Positions 24,672 through 31,214 of a DNA stretch of 64,000 nt are shown here, in pieces. The stretch comes from Candidatus Gastranaerophilales bacterium (GTDB lineage Bacteria > Cyanobacteriota > Vampirovibrionia > Gastranaerophilales > Gastranaerophilaceae). The stretch is from the NCBI GenBank assembly GCA_024695865.1, contig JAILHI010000027.1, forward strand, positions 1 through 64,000, read 5' to 3'. The first letter of the stretch is position 1. Every line of letters starts with the position of its first letter. A program made the position numbers and the translations under genes. The notes beneath the pieces are model-generated. The model saw nothing but the letters and a program-made list of their open reading frames with translations. It was not told the origin of the DNA and searched no databases.

Positions 24672-24922
24672 TAGTCTTCACCTAATTGTTGTTTTAATTC
24701 GGCGATTTTGTTTTCAACCTGTTCAAACTCGGTTTTTAATTTCAAAAGCTCGTCACCGATTTGCTCAATTTCTTCCGCTTTGATATCGAAAGCCGTTTTA
24801 AAATATGGTGTGATGTAGCCGTTGAGTTCCAAAAAGCACCTTTTTATTTTTATTTCAATTTCCTGTTTTTCCTTTTTGGCTTTGATATGCTCCATTTTTA
24901 AATTCATAATAAAGTTATTCAT
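24671..24922 (-). CDS. Small coiled-coil phage protein next to terminase
   Basis: An 83-residue protein, nearly all helix with heptad-like leucines and glutamates (EEIEQIGDELLKLKTEFEQVENKIAELK). Position matches the small genes before the Mu terminase (gp25/gp26 region). No enzymatic motif. Overlaps the upstream gene by 8 nt and the terminase small subunit by one base. Confidence 0.6.
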   Translation of the reverse strand: MNNFIMNLKMEHIKAKKEKQEIEIKIKRCFLELNGYITPYFKTAFDIKAEEIEQIGDELLKLKTEFEQVENKIAELKQQLGED

Positions 24923-25205
24923 TCGGCTTGTTCTCCTTATTGTTGTTCATAAGTTTACGGGCATAAGGACACCATTGGTTTGTGTTGATTTTGTCCTTAA
25001 TTTCCTGCAAAAGTGAACTGTTCAGCAGGTTTACCTGTATCATTTCTTTTAGCATTTCAAAAGTGTGCAAAATAAAATCCTTTTGCTGATTTATAAGAGC
25101 CTCAAGGTTTTTTTCCGTAATTTTGAGAATTAAATAAAAACAAATGAACATCAGGGCAGTTGTGCCGAGTTCCTTAAGTAACGGTGTTGATAGTAATTCG
25201 GTCAT
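24915..25205 (-). CDS. Small membrane protein, first gene of leftward late operon (holin-like candidate)
   Basis: A 96-residue protein from the ATG at 25205, preceded by AAGGA; an upstream in-frame start at 25253 lacks this. One hydrophobic helix near the N-terminus (LGTTALMFICFYLILKI, ~residues 12-28) is followed by a charged cytoplasmic-type tail. It is the only membrane-helix protein I see in the late genes apart from the tape measure, so it is a candidate holin or spanin-like partner of the lysozyme; this is inference. Confidence 0.5.
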   Translation of the reverse strand: MTELLSTPLLKELGTTALMFICFYLILKITEKNLEALINQQKDFILHTFEMLKEMIQVNLLNSSLLQEIKDKINTNQWCPYARKLMNNNKENKPNE

Positions 25206-25253
25206 TTCGGGTTCCTTATTTGTCTGTCTGATACCTTTCTCCAAAATAACCAA

Positions 25254-25392
25254 TTTTGCTTATATTTTCTAATAATATAAATATAAATATGATTTCTAAT
25301 AAAATTAGAAACGAAAATTCTAATAATAAAATTAGAAATGGGCGGAAAATCTTGTTATTGTGTGAATAACGACACAAAAACAGGAAGAAAAA
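25254..25392. promoter_or_regulatory. Divergent late promoter/operator region with TTCTAAT dyads
   Basis: This region between the two late operons holds a perfect dyad TTTCTAATAAAATTAGAAA (25293-25311), a second dyad TTCTAAT-6 nt-ATTAGAA (25318-25337), and a half-site (25267-25273). GTTATT-5 nt-AATAAC (25354-25370) lies just before the protease gene. Repeated dyads at a divergent late start suggest activator binding, most simply by the Mor-like protein. The first 15 bases of dyad 1 recur at 7695-7709. Confidence 0.65.
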
Positions 25393-26262
25393 ATGCTTTG
25401 CCACATACTGAAAACAGGAAGTTTCAAAGACAGTAACGGAAAAGAACACAATTTTACAACCGCCGACCTCGACAAAATTGTCGATAATTTCAACAACAAC
25501 CACAACAGAGTGCCTGTTTGCGTAGGACACCCAAAGACAAACAGCCCTGCTTACGGTTGGTTTAATTCGGTGAAACGTATCGGCGAAAATTTGTATTGTG
25601 ATTTTAAAAACGTTCAGGAAGAATTTAAAACCGCCGTTAAAAAAGGCTTGTTCAATAACCGCTCAATCTCGCTTGACGGTGATTTGAACATCAGACATCT
25701 TGCTTTTTTGGGCGGACAGGCTCCGGCGATTAAGGGGCTTGAAGAATTTTGTTTTGAACAAGCGAGGGAAAACTATACGGAAATTGAAATAAATAACTTT
25801 GAAGACATTGAAAACAACGGAAAGGACAAACCAGTGGAAATTGAAGAAATCCAAAAACAGCTTGCGGAAAGCAAGAGCGAAAACGAGAAGCTGAAAGCAG
25901 AGCTTGAAGCAAAAAAACAGGCTGAAATAACAAAAGACTTTGAGGATTTTTGTTCGGAAGCAATTAAAAACGGTAACATTTTGCCGAAGCATAAAACCAG
26001 TGTAATGAACATTTTACAGGCTTGCTCCGACTGCGGAACTTTTAATTTTGAGGACAAGCAGGAAGATGCGGTTCAGTCAGCCAAAGACTTTATTAAGTCG
26101 ATTAAAATGTTTGATTTTGAAGATGTCGCAAATGACGGCAGGGGTGTAAGCAACTTTGCCGATTTTGACGGCGATGCGTGGGCAAAAGAAATCAAAAAAG
26201 TTATGAACGAACAAAATTTATCAATCGAAGAAGCAATACAAACAATCAAGAGGAGCAAATAA
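25393..26262 (+). CDS. Prohead protease/scaffold (Mu gpI-like)
   Basis: A 289-residue protein. The N-terminal ~140 residues match Mu gpI: LKTGSFKDSNGKEHNFT, then VPVCVGHPKTNSPAYGWFNS and GLFNNRSISLDGD, containing the candidate catalytic His and Ser. The C-terminal part is a glutamate/lysine-rich coiled coil (residues ~155-190) acting as scaffold. In Mu the protease and an internally started scaffold Z are made from one gene. First gene of the rightward late operon; its stop overlaps the next start (TAATG). Confidence 0.85.
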   Translation: MLCHILKTGSFKDSNGKEHNFTTADLDKIVDNFNNNHNRVPVCVGHPKTNSPAYGWFNSVKRIGENLYCDFKNVQEEFKTAVKKGLFNNRSISLDGDLNIRHLAFLGGQAPAIKGLEEFCFEQARENYTEIEINNFEDIENNGKDKPVEIEEIQKQLAESKSENEKLKAELEAKKQAEITKDFEDFCSEAIKNGNILPKHKTSVMNILQACSDCGTFNFEDKQEDAVQSAKDFIKSIKMFDFEDVANDGRGVSNFADFDGDAWAKEIKKVMNEQNLSIEEAIQTIKRSK

Positions 26263-26681
26263 TGAACAGAGTAAAAACATTTGTTGCCGCAACCAATTTG
26301 GACGAACATACGGCAGTTAAATTTACAACAGGCGGAAAAGTAACAAAAGCAACTTCGGCAACCGACAGTGTAATCGGTGTAACGGAATTTGCCGCAGCAA
26401 CGGGTAAAGCCGTTGATGTAGTTCTTTTCGGTATCGGTCATGTACAGGTGGACGGAAGTTGTGACTATGGCGATTTGCTTGTTGCAACAACAGGCGGAAA
26501 GGCAACGGTTTTTGATGCCGAAACCGCAGAAGGTACGGTTACGGTAATCGGCAGAACTTTGGAAGCAGCTTCGGCAAGTGCTTATATAAATACCGTTATT
26601 AATCCCGTTCCGCTTATAATTCCTGCCGCAGCAGAAGCGGAAGAAACTACAACAAACGCAGAGTCAGATACTACAACATAG
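26262..26681 (+). CDS. Capsid decoration protein (DUF2190-like)
   Basis: A 139-residue protein from the ATG at 26262, which overlaps the upstream stop by one base; a longer frame starts inside the protease gene. Beta-rich with repeated small residues (TAVKFTTGGKVTKATSATDSV, VIGVTEFAAATGKAVDVVL), the pattern of trimeric head-stabilising proteins of the DUF2190 kind. The C-terminus is Thr/Glu-rich and probably disordered. It lies directly before the major capsid gene, as expected. Confidence 0.65.
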   Translation: MNRVKTFVAATNLDEHTAVKFTTGGKVTKATSATDSVIGVTEFAAATGKAVDVVLFGIGHVQVDGSCDYGDLLVATTGGKATVFDAETAEGTVTVIGRTLEAASASAYINTVINPVPLIIPAAAEAEETTTNAESDTTT

Positions 26682-26695
26682 AAAGGTGAAACAAA

Positions 26696-27619
26696 ATGAC
26701 AACAACGCAATATATAGCAGACCCGATGCTGACGGGAATATCACTTGCATACACAAACAACCAGTATATCGCAGACTTAATTTTCAAATCGGTGCCTGTG
26801 GCAACGGAATCTTTTAAATATAAAAAGTATCTTAAAAGCATGAATTTACAGCTCCCCGAAACTCTTGTCGGCGAAACGGGCGAACCCAACAAGGTAAAAT
26901 TCGCACACGAAAAAATTACCGCTTCCGTTGACGGACACGCATTAATTGACGAAGTTTCGGAAGTTTCAAACAAAGAAGCGGCAGCAGAAAACGAAAATCT
27001 TATGATTTCATCAACAAAATTTCTGACTAATGTTTTCTTGGGTGCAAGAGAAAAGAGAATTGCCGATTTACTGCAGGACACAAACACTTACAGCGGCAAT
27101 TATCAGTCCTTGACATCAGGTCAGAAGTTTACAAATGCCAACGTTGATGCGTTCGGAATTGTTGACGATGCGGCTCAAAAGGTTTGGTTCAAGCCAAATG
27201 TGATGATAGGCGGCAGAGCGGCAATCAACGCATTAAGAAGAAACCCTTATGTCGTTAAGGCTGCAAACAGAAACAGCGGCGACTCGGGCAAGGCGACTTT
27301 GCAGGATTTGAAAGATATTTTTGAACTCGATAATATCTTTGTCGGAAATTCCGTTGCAAACCTTGCAAAACTCGGACAGACCGCAAACTTTGTAAACACT
27401 TGGGGAAATGACATTATTTTGGCATATATCGCACCCGAAGCAAGTTTGAATAACGAAATAACCTTCGGTGTAACCGCAAAACTCGGTCAACGTGAAGTTT
27501 CTACTTTCTTCAACGGCAGAAACGGTGTCAGAGGTGTTCACGAAATCAAAATCGCAGAACAAAACAAAGACATCATTGTCGCACCCGATTGCGGATATTT
27601 AATCAAAGGGGTTTGCTAA
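26696..27619 (+). CDS. Major capsid protein
   Basis: A 307-residue protein of the HK97-fold type by context and pattern: an N-terminal arm (IADPMLTGISLAYTNNQYIA), YKKYLKSMNLQLPETLVGE, a spine helix region (EVSNKEAAAENENLMISS), and a C-terminal domain with VNTWGNDIILAYIAPEASL. Its position after protease and decoration genes matches Mu gpT. A good AAAGGTG ribosome binding site precedes the ATG. Confidence 0.8.
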   Translation: MTTTQYIADPMLTGISLAYTNNQYIADLIFKSVPVATESFKYKKYLKSMNLQLPETLVGETGEPNKVKFAHEKITASVDGHALIDEVSEVSNKEAAAENENLMISSTKFLTNVFLGAREKRIADLLQDTNTYSGNYQSLTSGQKFTNANVDAFGIVDDAAQKVWFKPNVMIGGRAAINALRRNPYVVKAANRNSGDSGKATLQDLKDIFELDNIFVGNSVANLAKLGQTANFVNTWGNDIILAYIAPEASLNNEITFGVTAKLGQREVSTFFNGRNGVRGVHEIKIAEQNKDIIVAPDCGYLIKGVC

Positions 27620-27621
27620 CA

Positions 27622-28074
27622 ATGTATTGTACAGTCGGCGATTTAATCAGCAGAATCGGTGAAAAGATACTTATAAATCTTACAAATGATGTTTTGCCTG
27701 CAACAACGGTCAATACCGAAATTGCAAACGAAAACATCGCAATCGCCGATGATTTGATTAATTCGTCGCTGCGAAACAAATACAAATTGCCTTTAAGAAG
27801 TGTTCCCAACCTTGTAAAGCAACTGTCAGCGGATATAACAATTTACCGTTTATATTGCCGCAGACCGCAGAATGTTCCCGAAAATTACAAGAAAAATTAT
27901 GAAATAGCCCTGCAAATATTAAAGGATTTGCAAAGCGGTGCCAAGGTGCTTGATTTGCCGTCCTCCTTCGGTGATGAAAGCGAAACGTCATTATCTTCGG
28001 CTTTGTATCTTACGGACAAAACCGAAGATGACAGACGTTTTTCCAAAGACGTGATGAAAAGGTTTTTTATATGA
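27622..28074 (+). CDS. Head-tail connector protein (Mu gp36-like, DUF1320)
   Basis: A 150-residue protein from the ATG at 27622, preceded by AAGGGG. The opening YCTVGDLISRIGEKILINLT and the later AIADDLINSSLRNKYKLPL match DUF1320. Members are neck or head-completion proteins in Mu-like phages. The stop overlaps the next start (ATGA). Confidence 0.78.
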   Translation: MYCTVGDLISRIGEKILINLTNDVLPATTVNTEIANENIAIADDLINSSLRNKYKLPLRSVPNLVKQLSADITIYRLYCRRPQNVPENYKKNYEIALQILKDLQSGAKVLDLPSSFGDESETSLSSALYLTDKTEDDRRFSKDVMKRFFI

Positions 28075-28499
28075 ATCTGGCAGACTTCGAACAAAATATC
28101 ATCAATCTTTTATCGCAGACTTTTCCCGAATTTACGGTTGAAAGTTTCCCCGTTAAGTTTGAGGAATACACTTTCACATCACCTGTCGGCTGTCACCTTT
28201 TGAAGTACAACGGAACGACTTTTCAGAAACAGGAAACCGTTTGGGCGGTAACGCAGTTTTCGACCGTTAATTATTCGGTAATAACAGGTTTCAGGGGCTT
28301 GCAGAATTACAAAGAAATGCACCCCGTACAGACTTTGTTGCGTGATACTTTGAGAGGCTTTGAATATGAGGGCAAAAAAATTGTTCTCGGCTCGGAGGAG
28401 TTTTTGGCGGAAATAAACGGCGATTTGTATGTGGGATTAGAATTTAAAATCGAACTATTTGAAACGGAAGGACAGGACAATGACGACATACTTGTATAA
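28071..28499 (+). CDS. Tail terminator/neck protein (Mu gp37-like, DUF1834)
   Basis: A 142-residue protein. The layout (LADFEQNIINLLSQTFPEFTV, then a beta core with GCHLLKYNG, FSTVNYSVITGFRGLQ, and a C-terminal YVGLEFKIELFE strand) resembles Mu gp37-type neck/tail-completion proteins. Position between the DUF1320 gene and the tail sheath agrees. The exact family is less certain than its neighbours. Confidence 0.65.
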   Translation: MNLADFEQNIINLLSQTFPEFTVESFPVKFEEYTFTSPVGCHLLKYNGTTFQKQETVWAVTQFSTVNYSVITGFRGLQNYKEMHPVQTLLRDTLRGFEYEGKKIVLGSEEFLAEINGDLYVGLEFKIELFETEGQDNDDILV

Positions 28500-28683
28500 G
28501 GGTTCTTTTACGGTTGATTTAATAGACGGAAAAGAAATCACTCTCCAAAACGGCAAAACTTACGATTTTGACGAAAAAAACGAAAGAGTAAAAACACTTG
28601 TAAAACTCAGTAAACTTACGGCTGTGAAAAAGGCAAAAGCCGAAAATAAAACAGAAACCAAAGAAACAGAAAGGACAAAATAA
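28480..28683 (+). CDS. Small tail-region protein, unknown function
   Basis: A 67-residue protein from the ATG at 28480, overlapping the upstream gene by 20 nt. A short beta segment (YLYKGSFTVDLIDGKEITLQ) is followed by a highly charged Lys/Glu/Thr tail that is likely disordered. It occupies the place of Mu gp38 before the sheath gene. Its stop overlaps the sheath start (TAATG). Confidence 0.6.
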   Translation: MTTYLYKGSFTVDLIDGKEITLQNGKTYDFDEKNERVKTLVKLSKLTAVKKAKAENKTETKETERTK

Positions 28684-30116
28684 TGCTGCATGGTGTTCAC
28701 ACAAATACCGAGCGAACGAATAAATTAAATCTCGAAGATGCTCAAACGAATATAATCGCCGCACTTGTTACGGTTCCGACATTTTTGTTAAGTGCGGACA
28801 ATAAAACTTTAAATACACCGGTTCCGATTAGAAATTATCAGGACATAGCCGATTATGCAGGTGTAAATTTACCCGATTATACAGGCTATGACACACTTGA
28901 TACGATAATGACGGAATCAGAGGGTGCCACCGTTTATATGATTAACGTTTTTGACGAGGCAACTCACAAAACGGCGGTTGCCGAAGCCGATATGACGGTT
29001 ACAAACAAAAAAGTCGTAATCGACAAATATGTAAAAAGTCTGACTTCGGTTAAAAACGGCTCCACCCCGATTGCGGAAAGTGCTTACACCGTTGCTTATG
29101 ACGACAGCGGCAATACGGTGATAACCTTTACCGACAATCTTTCAACGGTTAAAATAGCTTACGAATATTACGATGTAACGCAGGTCGGTTCATCTGATTT
29201 TGTCGGGGCGGTTGATTCTGACGGAATTAAATCCGGTTCAAAGGCAATCTCCGACATTTTGGCTCTTTACGGTGATGATGTTAATATCATCATTGCACCT
29301 GTTTATTCTGCAATACCTGCGGTCAGAACGGCATTAGATAATGTTGCGGCAGATTTGAAAGCGAGAGTTTATGCCGATGCACCGCTTGCAACAAGAGTTA
29401 ATACTGCAATTCAGGGCAGAACGTCAGACAATCCGACAGTTGATTTGCGTTGCGTATCTCCGAACGTAACAATCTGTCTGCCTTGGGTTAAACGATACAA
29501 TCAGCATACGGACACAGTTGAAACAAAAGCACCGTCAGCGGTTGCGGCAGGGTTAAGAGTTTATCTCAACAAAACCGAAAATGTTGCAAAATCGCTTGAT
29601 AATACGGTCTGCAAAACTGTGCTTGGGCTTGAATATCCTGTTGAATTTATTTTGAACAAAGAAAATACGGAATCAAACGCACTGAACGGTGCCGGAATTA
29701 CAACTTTTATCAACTACAAAGGCGGTTATCGCATTTACGGTGCAAGAAACTGTGCTTATCCGTCCGAAAGCGGCATTGAAACCTTTGACAGTGTAATCGA
29801 CACAAGAAACTTCATTGAAAAGACTATTGAAAACAGTTCTTTTGAATGTGTCGGCAGCAGACTTACAAAAGGTTTTATTGACAATGTTTTAGATGTCATA
29901 AATGCCAAATTCAACGAGTGGAAAAATGCCGAAAATCAAATAATTTTAGGCGGTAATGCTTGGTTTGACGAAAGCAGAAACCCTGCACAGCAGCTTGCAA
30001 ACGGAAAAGTAAGAATTTCTTACAAATTCTGTCCGCCGCCCGTTGTGGAAGAACTTGAATACAGTTCATACATTGACATCAACATTATCACGCAAGCACT
30101 TACAAATGCGGATTAG
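28683..30116 (+). CDS. Contractile tail sheath protein (Mu gpL / P2 FI-like)
   Basis: A 477-residue protein. The N-terminal HGVHTNTERTNKLNLEDAQT then LNTPVPIRNYQDIADYAGVNL and EGATVYMINVFDE pattern is that of P2 FI-type sheaths. The C-terminal domain (ASGID-like ESGIETFDSVIDTRNFIEKT, then ANGKVRISYKFCPPPVVEEL) is the conserved inner interaction domain. This establishes a contractile (myovirus) tail. Confidence 0.85.
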   Translation: MLHGVHTNTERTNKLNLEDAQTNIIAALVTVPTFLLSADNKTLNTPVPIRNYQDIADYAGVNLPDYTGYDTLDTIMTESEGATVYMINVFDEATHKTAVAEADMTVTNKKVVIDKYVKSLTSVKNGSTPIAESAYTVAYDDSGNTVITFTDNLSTVKIAYEYYDVTQVGSSDFVGAVDSDGIKSGSKAISDILALYGDDVNIIIAPVYSAIPAVRTALDNVAADLKARVYADAPLATRVNTAIQGRTSDNPTVDLRCVSPNVTICLPWVKRYNQHTDTVETKAPSAVAAGLRVYLNKTENVAKSLDNTVCKTVLGLEYPVEFILNKENTESNALNGAGITTFINYKGGYRIYGARNCAYPSESGIETFDSVIDTRNFIEKTIENSSFECVGSRLTKGFIDNVLDVINAKFNEWKNAENQIILGGNAWFDESRNPAQQLANGKVRISYKFCPPPVVEELEYSSYIDINIITQALTNAD

Positions 30117-30130
30117 AAAGGTAAAGAACA

Positions 30131-30640
30131 ATGGTAGCAATATTATCAAACGCACATTTATATTTGGGGGCTTCTCTGTTCGGCAAGATTTCAGAGTTCA
30201 AATTTCCCGACATTGAAGCTCAGACGGTCGAAAGCAAGCCGATTGACTCAATCGGAACGACCGATTATCCTGTCGGATTGAGTTTGTCCGATTCGTCCAT
30301 AACTTTTATAGGTTTTAACCCCGAAGCCTACAACGAGCTTGCGGATATCTATAAAGAACACGTTATCACAATGAGAGGCAATTTAAGAGTGTATAACGGA
30401 CAAACCTTAAAAGAAGAATTGCCGATAAAGGCGACAGTGAGAGCAACAACAAAGAAAATCACACCGCTTGGCACGATTAAAGGGCAGGAAAATGCGGAAT
30501 TTCAGGTTGAACTTAATCCGGTTGCGACCAAAATCGAATACAAAGGCAAAATTCTGCAGGAAATTGACATTCCGAACAACATTTATATCGTTGACGGGGT
30601 GGATAAACTTGCAACAATGAGAGCAAATCTCGGCTTGTAA
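30131..30640 (+). CDS. Major tail tube protein (P2 FII-like)
   Basis: A 169-residue protein with P2 FII features: a LGASLFGKISEFKFPDIEAQ opening, FNPEAYNELADIYKEHVITM, and ATVRATTKKITPLGTIKGQE, ending in a NNIYIVDGVDKLATMRANLG strand. It stacks as hexamers in the tail tube. Directly after the sheath gene, 14-nt gap. Confidence 0.88.
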   Translation: MVAILSNAHLYLGASLFGKISEFKFPDIEAQTVESKPIDSIGTTDYPVGLSLSDSSITFIGFNPEAYNELADIYKEHVITMRGNLRVYNGQTLKEELPIKATVRATTKKITPLGTIKGQENAEFQVELNPVATKIEYKGKILQEIDIPNNIYIVDGVDKLATMRANLGL

Positions 30641-30652
30641 TAAGGAGGAAAA

Positions 30653-31030
30653 ATGGAAGAATTTGACGTGCAGCAGTCACAGATTGCTGCGGAACCCGAA
30701 CGGCAGACAATAAGTATTGCCGAAATTGAGCAGGAAAACAAAACCAAAAACGAAAACAATCCTAAAATCATAAATTTTGAGCTTTCAGACGGCAAAAAGG
30801 TTGAAATGGATTTGACAAAAGCAAACGGCAAATTGCTCATGAAAGCACGTTTACAGCAGGATAAAACGCAGGGTGTGAGTTTGTCTGTCTTTATTTTGTC
30901 GCTTTTATGCACATTTAACGGCAGCAGACTTTCACCCGATGAAATTCTTGACTTGGATTTGGACGATGTTTTATTGCTTGAAACGGTTTACACAACCAAA
31001 AAAAAGCCGTTAGCGGCTTTGGAATATTAA
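30653..31030 (+). CDS. Tail assembly chaperone (P2 gpE-like), zero-frame product
   Basis: A 125-residue product. An acidic N-terminal region precedes FELSDGKKVEMDLTKANGKLL and LSLLCTFNGSRLSPDEILDL, the layout of P2 gpE/Mu gp41 chaperones that coat the tape measure protein during tail assembly. Near its end the message carries A AAA AAG at 31000-31006, the classic bacterial -1 slippery heptamer, in the right phase. The short in-frame end PLAALEY may be dispensable. A strong AAGGAGG precedes the ATG. Confidence 0.82.
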   Translation: MEEFDVQQSQIAAEPERQTISIAEIEQENKTKNENNPKIINFELSDGKKVEMDLTKANGKLLMKARLQQDKTQGVSLSVFILSLLCTFNGSRLSPDEILDLDLDDVLLLETVYTTKKKPLAALEY

Positions 31031-31194
31031 TTTCCGCCGATTATGTTTTTTCCGAAATTTCGGCGAAAGATATCGTTTTTTTATCGCATTTCACAAGTTC
31101 GGGTATTGACAAAATCGAAGAATGGGAAATTGAAAAAATAAACTTTTATCTTCAAGCCGCACTTGAACTTAACCAACAAATAAATGACGTTTAA
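31006..31194 (+). CDS. -1 frame extension of the tail assembly chaperone (P2 E' / lambda GT equivalent)
   Basis: After slippage on A AAA AAG (31000-31006) the -1 frame stays open for 62 codons (first codon 31006, stop TAA 31192-31194), giving a ~180-residue fusion. The extension reads AVSGFGILISADYVFSEISA and ends with WEIEKINFYLQAALELNQQI, an amphipathic helix like those of E'/T domains. It has no convincing start of its own. The hairpin AAGCCG-TTAG-CGGCTT (31004-31019) overlaps the site. Position between chaperone and tape measure is where such frameshifts are conserved. Confidence 0.8.
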   Translation, partial: AVSGFGILISADYVFSEISAKDIVFLSHFTSSGIDKIEEWEIEKINFYLQAALELNQQINDV

Positions 31195-31214
31195 AGAATC
31201 TTTAAAGGCAGTTT

